Origin: Thermaerobacillus caldiproteolyticus
GTDB lineage: Bacteria; Bacillota; Bacilli; Bacillales; Anoxybacillaceae
Assembly (NCBI RefSeq): GCF_013761245.1
Contig: NZ_JACDUT010000008.1
Coordinates: 1 to 64,000 of the forward strand
DNA length: 64,000 nt
Direction: 5' to 3'
In this document: positions 39,541 through 48,603 of the stretch, one piece after another
How the letters are laid out: the number at the start of each line of letters is the position of its first letter
Position numbering within the stretch: the first letter of the stretch is position 1
Notes under the pieces: model-generated
The model's input: only the letters and a program-made list of their open reading frames with translations
Told to the model about the DNA's origin: nothing
Databases searched by the model: none
Translations under genes and position numbers: made by a program

Positions 39541-40418
39541 TTTACGCGTTCATTTTTCAACATCGAAATGAATTTCTTGTTGTGAAGATGTGCCAAGTTC
39601 TCGGTGTTTCTAAAAGTGGGTATTATGCATGGTTGAAACGCCCAAAAAGCAACCAAAAAGAGAAAAAAGAACAACTGACCCAACAGATTCGGAATGAGTA
39701 TCTCAAGTCACGCAAGATTTACGGAAGTCCGAAAATGACGCAAGAACTACGCAAACAAGGGATTTGTGTGTCTCAAAAGACAGTCGCTCGTATCATGAGT
39801 GAAGAAGGATTGAGATCGATTACGGTGCGTAAATACAAGGCAACGACCAATAGTAATCACCCTTACAACGTGTATGCGAATCTGTTAGACCAGAACTTCC
39901 AAGCAACGGCTCCCAATGAAGTATGGATGGCCGATATCACGTACATTCCTACTGATGAAGGATGGTTGTATGTAGCCAGCATCATGGATTTATATACACG
40001 AAAGATCGTAGGTTGGTATATCGATAATCGAATGACCAAAGAGTTAGTCATCAAAGCCTTACAACGAGCGTTAAACAGCGAGAAACCAACAGGAAGAGTG
40101 ATTCACCACTCGGATCGTGGAAGCCAGTATGCGTCGAATGATTATCAACAACTGTTACAAGAGCATCATTTTCAAGTCAGTATGTTGAGACGTGGAAACT
40201 GTTACGACAACGCTTGTATGGAGTCGTTTCATAGCTTAATCAAGAAAGAATGCATCTATCCCAATCGATTCCGTACGCGAAAAGAAGCGAAACAAGCCAT
40301 TTTTGAGTACATCGAATGCTTCTACAACCGAAAAAGGAGTCATTCCGCTCTTGAATATGTATCGCCATGTGAATTTGAGGCTGCTTACTACGCTAACCAG
40401 AGAAAAGTAGCTGCCTAA
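39507..40418 (+). CDS. IS3-family transposase OrfB (DDE integrase domain)
   Basis: About 303 residues in the -1 frame relative to orfA. A HTH_21-like region ('RKIYGSPKMTQELRKQG') precedes the rve integrase core with D in 'VWMADITYIP', D in 'HHSDRGSQYAS' and E in 'NACMESFHSLIKKE'. All catalytic residues are present, so this copy may be active. It is expressed by frameshifting from orfA; the start given is the frameshift point. Confidence 0.92.
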   Translation, partial: GVRHLHQKPEVIYAFIFQHRNEFLVVKMCQVLGVSKSGYYAWLKRPKSNQKEKKEQLTQQIRNEYLKSRKIYGSPKMTQELRKQGICVSQKTVARIMSEEGLRSITVRKYKATTNSNHPYNVYANLLDQNFQATAPNEVWMADITYIPTDEGWLYVASIMDLYTRKIVGWYIDNRMTKELVIKALQRALNSEKPTGRVIHHSDRGSQYASNDYQQLLQEHHFQVSMLRRGNCYDNACMESFHSLIKKECIYPNRFRTRKEAKQAIFEYIECFYNRKRSHSALEYVSPCEFEAAYYANQRKVAA

Positions 40419-40468
40419 GTTCAGCTATTTCTCTCTGTTTAACGTGTCCGTTTTCTTGACATAGCACC

Positions 40469-41254
40469 AGTATTACCGATGTCGTGAAGGAAGACATCGA
40501 GAAATGGCACACTCGTCCACTGCACAAGCGTTATTCCGTCTTATATTTGGATGGTTTATACGTAAAACTTCGTCGCGAAACCGTGGAGAAAGAAGTCATT
40601 TATGTGGTGTTGGGGGTCAACGAAGAAGGGTATCGTGAAATTCTTGATTTTTTCATAGGAGGACAGGAAAGTGCCTATGGATAGCAGGAGATTCTTCAAC
40701 AGCTCTACCAAAGAGGCGTCAAGGAAGTGCTTCTGGGCGTATTCGATGGTCTTCCGGGGCTGGAGGAAGCCTTTAAGGCCGTTTATCCGAAAGCTGATGT
40801 ACAGCGTTGTATCATTCACAAAGTCCGTAACACCTTAAATCGTGTTCGGAAAAAAGACCAATTCGAAATGGCGGAGGATCTGAAACTCATTTATCGTTCT
40901 CCGAATAAAGAAATCGCATTGGAGATGTTTCAACAGTTTGAATCCAAATGGTCTCGCAAGTACCCAAGGGAAGTCCAATCTTGGGCCAATGAGTTGGATG
41001 TCCTCCTTACATTTATGGATTATCCAAGCAGTATTCGAAGTGTGATTTATACGACCAATGCCATCGAACGAACGATCAAGGAGATTCGGAAACGTCTAAA
41101 GCCGATGAACAGTTTGAATAGTTTAGAAGCCGCTGAAAAAGTCGTATATTTGACCATTCAAGATTTTAATGAGAAATGGGCAGGACGAAAGTTACGAGGA
41201 TTTGCCGAAGCACAGGAAGCCCTCGAGCGAATGTTTGAAGAACGTTATCATTAA
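40469..41254 (+). pseudogene. IS256-family transposase fragment with nonsense codon
   Basis: It reads from 'SITDVVKEDIEKWHTRPL' to the normal family end. The catalytic residues are D in 'YLDGLYVK', D in 'GVFDGLPGL' and E in 'TTNAIERTIKEIR'. TAG at 40682-40684 replaces the expected Trp codon (TGG) in 'SAYG-W-QEIL'. About 130 N-terminal residues are gone. Confidence 0.9.
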
Positions 41255-41296
41255 CCAAATACTGTAAATAAACAAAATAAGGGAATTCTCCCTTTC

Positions 41297-41330
41297 CACA
41301 CAGGAGACTGAATATTCAGTCTCCTGTGTG
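41297..41330. repeat. Perfect 34-nt palindrome
   Basis: CACACAGGAGACTGAAT followed directly by its exact reverse complement. It is absent from the related IS256 scrap at 63286-63455, so it is either a terminator added to this copy or an insertion. Confidence 0.85.
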
Positions 41331-41442
41331 AAGGAAACCGGTTCCCTATCCATTTCAAATCCATTTCAGAGATACCCTATCTATCTTACATTACACAAAA
41401 TTCTTGACGGTACCCCTGCTTTTGGCTTGTCAACTATAACTA

Positions 41443-41667
41443 TCAATTACTTTGAATAATATCATTATACATTCTCTCAAACAGTTCCAATGGCAATGTA
41501 AACTTTGTTGTTTTATCACTACGCTAATAAGTAACTATTTCAACTTGATTTCCCTTTTTCTCAACTTCTAATAAAGCATTTTCACCTTTTCCTTAATAGA
41601 CACCAAACAGTTTCCATTGTTTCTTTTCTTTCTTTTTGTAGTCGTAAATTATACTAAAATTACTCAT
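41443..41667 (-). pseudogene. Small unknown gene broken by two nonsense codons (75 codons)
   Basis: ATG 41667 has RBS GGAAGGGAA. The frame reads a consistent protein ('FSIIYDYKKKEKKQWKLFGVY', 'GENALLEVEKKGNQVEI', 'FTLPLELFERMYNDI') interrupted by TAA and TAG. Function unknown. It lies next to the R-M genes. Confidence 0.5.
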
Positions 41668-41983
41668 AGAAATTTCCCTTCCTAATAAAAGTTTGTTTTA
41701 ATATTCTTTATGTATTTATTTTTTACATTAAATACCAAATTGTCTTTTAAGAAATCGATAAATCCTGCCATAACAATCAAAAAAATGACGTGACAAAACC
41801 TCCGTCAGTTCGCACGTCATTTTGCATGGCATATTTCATTTTGCACCCGAAAACAGAACCTGTTAGTCATTCCTCCTTTTTATTTGCATGTATAAACACC
41901 CTAACCCATTCCTAACTCGAATGTAGAGTAGATTTAAACTTAATTTTAGGTTAATCCAAAAGAAAAAGACCCGTAAAGGTCTT
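41668..41983. other. Intergenic stretch with two terminator hairpins
   Basis: It contains AAAATGACGT / ACGTCATTTT (41788-41824) and, adjoining the restriction gene stop, AAAAGACC / GGTCTTTTA (41963-41986), whose T-run is on the minus strand. No gene is seen. Confidence 0.6.
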
Positions 41984-43165
41984 TTATATCAACGAATATT
42001 TTTCTTCTGCATAGTGAATGAACTTTTCAACGGTCCATAATCTATCCTGATATTCTGCTGGATACAATGAGTGATAAGGTTTTGGCACAACTAGAATAAC
42101 TTTTTCTTCAGCCATTTCATCCAACTGGTTTGGAGATATCCCTTGTTGAAGTGTTAATAAGTGCTTTTCTTTTATCCTGTTTGCTTCATTAAGTATCTGT
42201 CTCCATCTGTCCTTACAGGTGGTCTTTACTCCTAAAAAGATCAAATTGTTTTCAGGAAATGACATATCCGCATATGCAGCATTTGAAGGAAACAAGAAAT
42301 CTGGTTTTTTATTTCCTTCAGATTTGCCGGGATGACTAAATGGGATATTGTATGAAGATAACAAGAAATCAACATGATGTTCTAAAGACTTTCCTGCACG
42401 ACTTTTTCTTCTATTTATAACACTGTTTGCAATAGTAATTAATGTCTCTAAATCATTCAAAGGTTTTGTTAGATAGTCTTTATAAACATTTCTTTCAATC
42501 GATCGAAATACACTATATTCTGTTTTCACCCACTCTAAAATAATATTGTCTGGTGAAAATTGCTTTTTCTTGTATACATGTTGATGTATTCTTCTTGCTA
42601 TTTCTGCAAGTTGAATAGTTTCAGGGAAATCATCAAATTGAGCAGCAACATCTTCAATTTCTTTTTCCAACTTTGCTGATAAGTCAATATCTTTTACTTT
42701 ACCTCCATTGTATACTGCATTATTATCCATAAGAGATAAAGAGAATGTATCTATAAATATTTCAATCTCTTCTTCTGTGTCTAAGATATAAACTTTATAA
42801 TTCTCCATGTCCATTGGAATAAAGATAATTAAGTTTCCTACCTGCTCTGTTTTATCAAAAGGCGAATTACTCCAAAACCTAGTAATTCGATATTCATTTC
42901 GTGTTCTTCTTCCATAATAAATCACACGGCTTTCAAAAGGATGATAACCGTCAATATGTACTTTTATAAACTTATCTTTATTTTCCCCTTTTACTCCTTT
43001 CTCCTCAAAAAAGATATTCCAAGCCTGTTTTGCAATGTAAAGTCCTACTTGATGTGCTCCTGTCAAATCAACATCATTAGCAGAAATAAACTTACAATAA
43101 AAGCGACCAAATTTCTTGGCCGCCTCAATAGCATTAGTCAGTTTTTCAGAATTATTTTGTTGCAT
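41984..43165 (-). CDS. EcoRII-type type II restriction endonuclease
   Basis: 393 residues from ATG 43165. The C-terminal catalytic domain has the EcoRII pattern '[18 protein letters not shown]', 'KKPDFLFPS' and '[18 protein letters not shown]', i.e. a PD-(D/E)xK-type site with V-K-T-T-C-K-D-R-W. The N-terminal ~180 residues would be the effector-DNA-binding domain. EcoRII cuts before CCWGG, and the neighbouring methylase has the Dcm-type target pattern, so CCWGG is the likely site. Its start overlaps the methylase stop by 14 nt, so expression follows the methylase. Confidence 0.88.
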   Translation of the reverse strand: MQQNNSEKLTNAIEAAKKFGRFYCKFISANDVDLTGAHQVGLYIAKQAWNIFFEEKGVKGENKDKFIKVHIDGYHPFESRVIYYGRRTRNEYRITRFWSNSPFDKTEQVGNLIIFIPMDMENYKVYILDTEEEIEIFIDTFSLSLMDNNAVYNGGKVKDIDLSAKLEKEIEDVAAQFDDFPETIQLAEIARRIHQHVYKKKQFSPDNIILEWVKTEYSVFRSIERNVYKDYLTKPLNDLETLITIANSVINRRKSRAGKSLEHHVDFLLSSYNIPFSHPGKSEGNKKPDFLFPSNAAYADMSFPENNLIFLGVKTTCKDRWRQILNEANRIKEKHLLTLQQGISPNQLDEMAEEKVILVVPKPYHSLYPAEYQDRLWTVEKFIHYAEEKYSLI

Positions 43166-44141
43166 ACTCGGCCCGACCCTCTTCCAGATTGTCTTCAATT
43201 GTTTCATCCCGTTCTATGGCTTGTATCATCTTTTCTGCTATCAATTTAACAACGGGAACAGCAACACTGTTGCCAAATTGCTTATATGCAGCAGTGTTAC
43301 TAACTACAATCTTAAAAGAATCTGGAAATCCTTGCAAGCGCGCACATTCGCGTGGAGTTAATTTTCTCGGATTTTTCCCTTCTTGCGGGATTAGAATTTC
43401 TGAACCGTCCTTATAGTATCTGGCAGAAAGAGTACGGGAATATGAATCTAAATTGGCTAACCCATAACCGAAACCATTTCCTTTTTTAGCATGTTTTTCT
43501 TTGTATGCTTGTAGGTATTCCCAAAGTTTGTCGCTTAATGTGTATTTATCATCTACATTCTCTTCCAAGATGCTTCTTAGTGGTGGTCCCTGTTCAGGTA
43601 TTTTCGGAAACTCAAATTTAAGGGGCTTTTTAAAGCCTACAATATATATACGCTCACGATTTTGAGGAACAAGCCCTTTTGCATTTAATATCGCATCGTA
43701 AACCGTATAACCTAAGTCGTTCTCCAAGACATTTTTTATTACTTTGTATGTTCTACCTTTATCATGACTTTTAAGGTTTTTTACATTTTCCAATAGGAAA
43801 GCCTGTGGCTGTTTTTCCTTTAAAATACGAGCGATATCAAAGAATAAAGTTCCTTGAGTTTCGTCGAGAAATCCATGTGGTCTTCCCAAAGATTTTTTTT
43901 TGCTTACACCTGCAATAGAAAATGGCTGACATGGGAAGCCAGCGAGCAAAATATCATGATCGGGAATATCCTTAGCATCAATCTGTCTAATATCACCATG
44001 TGGTTTCTCACCAAAGTTAGCCATATAGGTTTCCTGTGCTTTTACATCCCATTCAGATGAGAACACACAAATACCGTACGGTTCGAAGGCAAGCCGCATA
44101 CCTCCAATTCCTGCAAAAAGATCAATAAAACGATATAGCAA
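43152..44141 (-). CDS. DNA (cytosine-5) methyltransferase, Dcm/M.EcoRII-like
   Basis: 329 residues from TTG 44141 (AAGGAGG 8 nt upstream; GTG 44150 overlaps that site). All C5-methylase motifs are present: I '[13 protein letters not shown]', IV 'GFPCQPFS' with catalytic Cys, VI 'LLENVKNL', VIII '[10 protein letters not shown]', X '[11 protein letters not shown]'. The stretch '[14 protein letters not shown]...TQGTLFFD' is very close to Dcm/M.EcoRII, suggesting methylation of CCWGG. It protects DNA from the partner nuclease just downstream. Confidence 0.93.
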   Translation of the reverse strand: MLYRFIDLFAGIGGMRLAFEPYGICVFSSEWDVKAQETYMANFGEKPHGDIRQIDAKDIPDHDILLAGFPCQPFSIAGVSKKKSLGRPHGFLDETQGTLFFDIARILKEKQPQAFLLENVKNLKSHDKGRTYKVIKNVLENDLGYTVYDAILNAKGLVPQNRERIYIVGFKKPLKFEFPKIPEQGPPLRSILEENVDDKYTLSDKLWEYLQAYKEKHAKKGNGFGYGLANLDSYSRTLSARYYKDGSEILIPQEGKNPRKLTPRECARLQGFPDSFKIVVSNTAAYKQFGNSVAVPVVKLIAEKMIQAIERDETIEDNLEEGRAEYATK

Positions 44142-44270
44142 ATTTGACACCTCCTTCGAACACTAGTCCTAACTCAATTATAGCAAATTTTGTTGTTTAA
44201 TGGTCGTTTAAATGATAAAATATCATAGTTGCCTTTTACAATACCCTAAAAGAAAGGGTTGATACAAGTG

Positions 44271-44558
44271 GCAAACGTCGTAATTTATTACCAAACAAAA
44301 GAAACAGAAAAGACGGAAGAAGCAATTGAATTTATAAATAACTTAATACAACAATTAGAAACAAACTATGTTATAAAAGGAGTATTTATAGATAATCTCA
44401 ATGAGAGAAATGAATTTTATGAATTACTTAATTCCCCATTAAATGAAATCGATATTATCTTTCTTGAAAAACCGTTGGAAGACGAGTTTGATAAAAAATT
44501 ATTGTTTGAAGTAGCAAAAATGGAAAATATACATATAAAATATTTTGGACAGATATAA
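44271..44558 (+). CDS. Small protein resembling a serine-recombinase N-terminal domain without the catalytic Ser
   Basis: 95 residues from GTG 44271 (RBS GAAAGG). Its order of strands and helices ('VVIYYQTKETEKTEEAIEF', 'VIKGVFIDNLNERNEFYELL', 'IDIIFLEKPLEDEF') follows the resolvase N-terminal domain. The position of the catalytic serine (Y-x-R-x-S in true recombinases) holds 'YYQTKE', so no nucleophile is available. It precedes the decayed serine recombinase by ~95 nt. It could be an accessory or directionality factor derived from a resolvase. The family is unconfirmed. Confidence 0.5.
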   Translation, partial: ANVVIYYQTKETEKTEEAIEFINNLIQQLETNYVIKGVFIDNLNERNEFYELLNSPLNEIDIIFLEKPLEDEFDKKLLFEVAKMENIHIKYFGQI

Positions 44559-44590
44559 CCTTCTTTTTGGTTATATCTGTTTTTTTGTTT
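44551..44590 (+). terminator. Terminator after the resolvase-like small gene
   Basis: ATATAACC / GGTTATAT followed by TTTTTTT. Confidence 0.8.
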
Positions 44591-44652
44591 ACGGACCAAC
44601 TCTAATTAATCTATTATGGATATAGCACATATTTGCATGGAGGTATAAGGTA

Positions 44653-46170
44653 ATGGAATCCAAAATTAAAAATGTTGCCATTTATCTTCGCAAATCCCGC
44701 GCGTAAGAAAATCAAGAAGATGTTCTAGAAAATCACCGTGAAACATTGATTGAATTTTGCAATGAAAAAGGTTGGAAGATACTCGCTATTTTCGAAGACT
44801 TAGGAAGTTCAGATTCAATTGATTTCCGCCCAGAGTTTAAGAAAATGCTAGATAATATTGCTCTTGAACTATATGATGCGGTTGTTGTCATGGATTACGA
44901 CAGACTTACACGTGGCGATGACATGCAGCGGGCAATTATTAAATCGTATTTCAAAGAATCTAAAACATTGATCGTTGATATCAGGGACAGATTATAGATT
45001 TGACAGATGAAGAAGATATTCTTGGCGAAATCAAAGGTGTTCTTTCCCGATATGAATATTTGCAAATTAAAAAACGACTATATAGAGGAAAAAACGATCA
45101 ATAAGAAAGGGGCAATGGGGAAATGGTCCGGCCCCTTACGGATACAAATACAATCGAAAAACGAAGAAATTAGAGATTGATGAACAAGAAGCGCAAATTT
45201 TCCGTTTTATGGTTGACTGTTATTTACATCAGGATATGGGAATATGGAAGATTACACGATTACTACGTCAGAAGGAGTTAGAACCCGGCGCGGGGCATTG
45301 TGGCACGATAACAGTATTCGTAGGCTCTTTACTAATCAAGTTTACCTAGGCAGAATCATTGACGGAAAAACAGAAGGTAGTTTGCATAAGAACAGACCTA
45401 CATGTGAGTTTAAGGTTAAAGATCCAGAAGAATGGGTTATTGTTGAAAACACTCATCCCCCTCTTTTAACTGAAGAGGAATTTGCACAAATACAGCAGAA
45501 ACTAATTAAAGAACAGAAATTTCCTACACACTCGAAAAAGTCCAAGCAGTTATTCTCTGGCTTATTGTTTTGCGGAAAATGCGGTAAAGCCATGACATCT
45601 AATAGAAAATACTCTTCTAGAAGAAAAAAGAAAGTTTTTATCGTAAAGAAATGTCAAGCAATTGATGAAAACGGAAACGTATGCGGCAATAAAGGGATAC
45701 ATGGAGATTACATTCTAGAAGCAATAAATACATTTATTAAAAGATATGAAAAGCAGTTGTTTAAAAATAAAAAGACAAAAAAACAAATTCAAGAAGAAAA
45801 CCGCTTACTAAATTTAATTGAAGAATATAAGAAGATGATTCCGAAAATGGAACAAGTGCTTGAAAAAAACAAAGAAATGTTTATTGCCGAAGTCATTACT
45901 ATCGATGAATTAAAAGAGCGAAACGAAAAACAGAAAAAGGAGATTGAAAAAGCAAAAAGCGAACTAAGAAAACTTGAAACTGTTTATTACTATTCCAAAC
46001 AAGAAACCGCAGAAGAGAGAAAGAAACGATTTGAAGAATTTGTTAAAAATTTTGATTTAGAAAAATTAGACACTGAAACGGCTAACAATTTGCTAAAAAC
46101 AATTATTGATAAGATTATTCTTACAGAGCAACCAGACGGAACAGTTCATATCCATATACAGCCTTTATAA
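44653..46170 (+). pseudogene. Large serine recombinase (site-specific integrase), multiply broken
   Basis: About 500 codons across several frames. The catalytic N-domain begins 'VAIYLRKSRA' with the nucleophilic Ser, followed by TAA (44704-44706) where Glu is expected. Frameshifts lie near 44985, 45100 and 45240. The recombinase domain ('APYGYKYNRKTKKLEIDEQE', 'GRIIDGKTEGS'), the zinc ribbon (CGKCGKAM ... CQAIDENGNVCGN) and the coiled coil are all present. The family integrates and excises elements at short att sites. Its gene lies beside the right attachment region, as usual. It cannot be functional now. Confidence 0.92.
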
Positions 46171-46174
46171 TAAG

Positions 46175-46207
46175 AAACCCTTATTTATCAAGGGTTTTTT
46201 ATTTTTG
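46175..46207 (+). terminator. Terminator after the serine recombinase
   Basis: AAACCCTT / AAGGGTTT followed by TTTATTTTT. Confidence 0.85.
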
Positions 46208-46218
46208 GAGTATTACTG

Positions 46219-46239
46219 GATGTGACACCAATGACATGT
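46219..46239. other. Right attachment region: second copy of yyaL CHWCH codons
   Basis: GATGTGACACCAATGACATGT differs at 4 of 21 positions from the left copy GACATGGCACCAGTGACATGT (37938-37958). Both encode T-C-H-W-C-H on the minus strand. Between this copy and the host yyaL 5' part lie about 18 extra nucleotides. Confidence 0.6.
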
Positions 46240-46257
46240 GCGTTAGAATAACCAAAT

Positions 46258-46419
46258 CTAGCTATACCCAATCGATAGGAAAACAGGCTTGTTTTCCCGC
46301 TTCGCCTTTTCAAAAGCTTCTTCTCCCCATGCATACCAGTCTACTGGATTATATGCATGTTGTAGTAAGTACGGAGATTTTTCAGCGATTAATCGATTGG
46401 GTTTCCGATTTGTTGTCAT
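46258..46419 (-). pseudogene. yyaL: Host yyaL 5' end, cut off by the element
   Basis: ATG 46419 has a strong RBS (AAAGGAGGTGG). 53 codons read the YyaL start ('[18 protein letters not shown]', '[10 protein letters not shown]') and then TAG, precisely at the same codon where the foreign copy at 38014 stops. The continuation of the gene lies at 36057-37958. The promoter is presumably in the AT-rich sequence at 46440-46520. Confidence 0.85.
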
Positions 46420-46524
46420 TGGGCACCACCTCCTTTATTTATTAGAGCTTCATCTATCTTAATTTACCACAAAATACCTTTGACAATTCAATAAAAAATA
46501 GGGTGCAGAACAATTAAGTTCCAT

Positions 46525-46670
46525 ACCTTAAATAGTCTAAAAATTGGACACAGAAAACAGAGAGATGATAATAAACATAATTACAATAGGTTCGAGGTAT
46601 ATCCAAATCTAAAAATTTAGCGAGTATCATGGATTTATATACTCGTTAGGGTTAACACAAAAGGCATTCA
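46525..46670 (+). repeat. Degraded remnant of the IS3 element left end
   Basis: AATTGGACACAGAAAACAGAG followed by sequence nearly identical to 39186-39245, then an internal fragment (ATCATGGATTTATATACTCG) also found at 39983-40000. The rest of the element is deleted. The remainder of 46671-46950 holds a GGTAACAGC/GCTGTTACC terminator (46703-46730) and no gene. Confidence 0.75.
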
Positions 46671-46950
46671 TCCTAAAAAACATAATCTATATGCAATGAT
46701 GGTAACAGCTTTTATGGCTGTTACCTTTTTTAATCAAAGGTTTTGTTACGGAATACAACAAACAATCTTATATAAAAATAAGACCGCAGGAGTAGAGATA
46801 ATTAAGACTGCAGCACATATATTAATTATTTTTATCACTATTATAATGAAAAGTGCCAGTACAACGACTACATAGAAAAATGCTTATATAAAGGAATCCA
46901 AACATTTTTCTAAAATATAAAGATAATAGAGCATCTTGGAGGTATGGAAA

Positions 46951-47466
46951 ATGAAAAAAATAGGACCTAATGGTATGAAGTGGTTGAAAATTATCCATGT
47001 TTTTCTAGTTGTATTATTCTTTGGTGGAATTTTGAGTTCATTGGCATTAAACCTTCATATTGACCTTACAAAATATGACGAGTCCTATCTTGGTTATAAG
47101 AACATTATTATTATCAGTGATAATATTGTCAGATGGGGTGCAATTGGAACTTTACTAGTGGGTTTCACATATGGATTTTTCACCAATTGGGGATTTTTTA
47201 AGCATAGATGGGTTGGCGTAAAATTTGTTCTTTATATTATCCAAACGATTGTTGGGATTTTTGTTATAGACAAGTTGATGGTGGCTAATATGAAATTATT
47301 GGAAACTCAAAAAGAATTGGCTTTAAGTAATCCAATTTTCATTCAAAATCACGAGATAAGACAATATGCGGTCTACTTTCAAGTTGTCGTCACAATTTTT
47401 ATATTTATTATTTCATTTTTAAAACCTTGGAGAAAGAAAAAACTTCAATCGAAACAAAAAAGTTAA
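46951..47466 (+). CDS. Small integral membrane protein (DUF2269-like)
   Basis: 171 residues from ATG 46951 (RBS GGAGGTATGG). Four hydrophobic segments: 'WLKIIHVFLVVLFFGGILSS', 'IVRWGAIGTLLVGFTYGFF', a third around residue 95 and 'VVVTIFIFIISFL'. The first helix, with its His, resembles DUF2269/CopD-like proteins, but the assignment is tentative. The C-terminus is Lys-rich and cytoplasmic. Stand-alone, followed by a terminator. Confidence 0.6.
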   Translation: MKKIGPNGMKWLKIIHVFLVVLFFGGILSSLALNLHIDLTKYDESYLGYKNIIIISDNIVRWGAIGTLLVGFTYGFFTNWGFFKHRWVGVKFVLYIIQTIVGIFVIDKLMVANMKLLETQKELALSNPIFIQNHEIRQYAVYFQVVVTIFIFIISFLKPWRKKKLQSKQKS

Positions 47467-47487
47467 TATTTATTGTTGCTAATTACA

Positions 47488-47532
47488 ATGCTAAAAGCGT
47501 GGTTAAATATAACCACACCTTTAGCATTTTTA
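47488..47532. terminator. Terminator after the membrane protein gene
   Basis: AATGCTAAAAG ... TTTTAGCATTTTT stem with an inner GTGGTT/AACCAC. Confidence 0.8.
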
Positions 47533-47548
47533 TCATCTAATTCTAATG

Positions 47549-47985
47549 CTATTTAGACATTTTTGGTGTGTTAATTGTCATTTTGCACCTCAAAACGGAA
47601 ACTGTTAGAATAATTCTACCTTTTATATTCTTTCCAGTGTATCTCCATTTTTGGTTCATTACTTCCTTTAGGATATAGGTGTCTTCCATCTGTTTTGTTT
47701 CGTCATTGTAGTAGACTAAAAACTGTGTATGATCCTGTTTGTTCACTGCTTTAGCAGCGTATTCAAATGTTGAAAAGTTACCCATATTATCAAAGAGTGT
47801 ACCGTACCATAAATAACAGTTTCATCTTTAAATGTATTTTTTATATATTCCTGTGCTTGGATTTTTACCTTTTTCACTTCATCCTCATCTGCCTTCATGC
47901 TTTGTACAAATGCGAAAGAAAGAGATCCAATAAAAGATAAAGGAAGATAATTATGAATAAAAATTGGTATCGGTGTATTCGGCAT
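47549..47985 (-). pseudogene. Unknown secreted or membrane-anchored protein gene, frameshifted
   Basis: Two overlapping frames give one protein: a possible membrane anchor, 'EVKKVKIQAQEYIKNTFKDE', then 'MGNFSTFEYAAKAVNKQDHT' and 'FLVYYNDETKQMEDTYI'. The shift lies near 47760. The N-terminus looks degraded (Ile/Pro-rich start). I recognise the pattern only as a Bacillus hypothetical protein with a substrate-less beta domain. Confidence 0.5.
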
Positions 47986-48129
47986 ATTCGCATTAGGTAT
48001 TATATTTACTTTCTGAATTGTGAAGTTAAGTTGATACTCAAATAGAGAAATTTCAAGAACGATGGAAGCGGCATATTTTAATGTATCACCAACTTTCTTT
48101 GTACTATTACTCCGCTAACCTGTTTCTCT

Positions 48130-48400
48130 TTTGCTATACTCTTTTACTCAACTCCATGTATCTAGCGATTTGACCAATAGCTACAGCCGGTCCTTTACTG
48201 AGTTTCAATTCAAAATTTCATCAACGGCTAAAAAGTCAATTAGACCAGCATCAGTTGAGTATTCCACTCCATTTGGTCCATAATCATCCGGGTGTAACCT
48301 TCATCTTTTTCCATTTATAGAGTGAATATTTTGTGCTATCATTACCATCCTTCAACAGCTGCTTTTCTCGCGCCGTTTGGTAAGGGACTTCAAAACGTTT
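48130..48400 (-). pseudogene. Decayed nuclease-like gene (NucS/DUF91-type PD-(D/E)xK)
   Basis: Pieces in different frames read 'EVPYQTAREKQLLKDGNDST', 'YSTDAGLIDFLAVDE' and 'ELKLSKGPAVAIGQIARYME'. The last two match the G-x-I-D-x-L...E-x-K...IGQI-RYM pattern of NucS/DUF91-type nucleases. At least two frameshifts are present. The 48401-48600 stretch upstream holds further unassignable coding-like debris. Confidence 0.5.
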
Positions 48401-48603
48401 ACTTTGTATTCTTTATAATTAAGAATGTAAGTAGTTGATATTCATCTTTGGTACAAAGCACATGTACATAACCTAAGAAAACCTTGCTTTCGAAATAGTA
48501 TATAAAAGCATTTTCGTTTACCAAAAAACTGTCGAGTCATTCCTTAAAACGTTGAATAGGAATATCCTTTCCTATGTTAGTAATAAACTATAAAATGTTT
48601 CTT

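Larger units (their letters stand above)
39177..40462 (+). mobile_element. IS3-family insertion sequence (intact)
   Basis: The left end near 39177 (AAAAAGTGGACACAGAGAAC...) and the right end near 40462 (inverted: AGAAAACGGACACGTTAAAC...) are imperfect inverted repeats sharing ACAGAGAGA further in. Two overlapping genes, orfA and orfB, lie between. It cuts into the 5' part of an IS256 transposase gene whose remainder begins immediately after. A degraded copy of the same left end lies at 46525-46670. Confidence 0.9.
40463..41416 (+). mobile_element. IS256-family element, 5' truncated
   Basis: Only the 3' part remains after IS3 insertion or deletion. The right end, with the family-like ACACAAAATTCTTGACGGTACCC, closes it at about 41416. 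A perfect 34-nt palindrome at 41297-41330 lies between the gene and the end. A related but different 3' scrap lies at 63286-63455. Confidence 0.75.
37959..46218. mobile_element. Integrative element inserted in yyaL, carrying R-M genes and a serine recombinase
   Basis: The boundaries are set by yyaL CHWCH-coding sequence on both sides (37938-37958 and 46219-46239). 13-nt inverted repeats lie just inside: ACTAATACTCCAA at 37961-37973 and TTGGAGTATTACT at 46205-46217, differing at one position. A large serine recombinase pseudogene sits beside the right end. Cargo: a foreign yyaL 5' end, two small unknown genes, an EcoRII/Dcm-like R-M pair, a resolvase-like small protein, plus a later IS3 and an IS256 fragment. 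The recombinase is broken, so the element is probably fixed in place. Confidence 0.65.

Noticed and set aside
46236-46445. 69-aa plus-strand ORF over the right att region
   Set aside because: Antisense of the host yyaL 5' end, which is in a clear family frame with a strong RBS.
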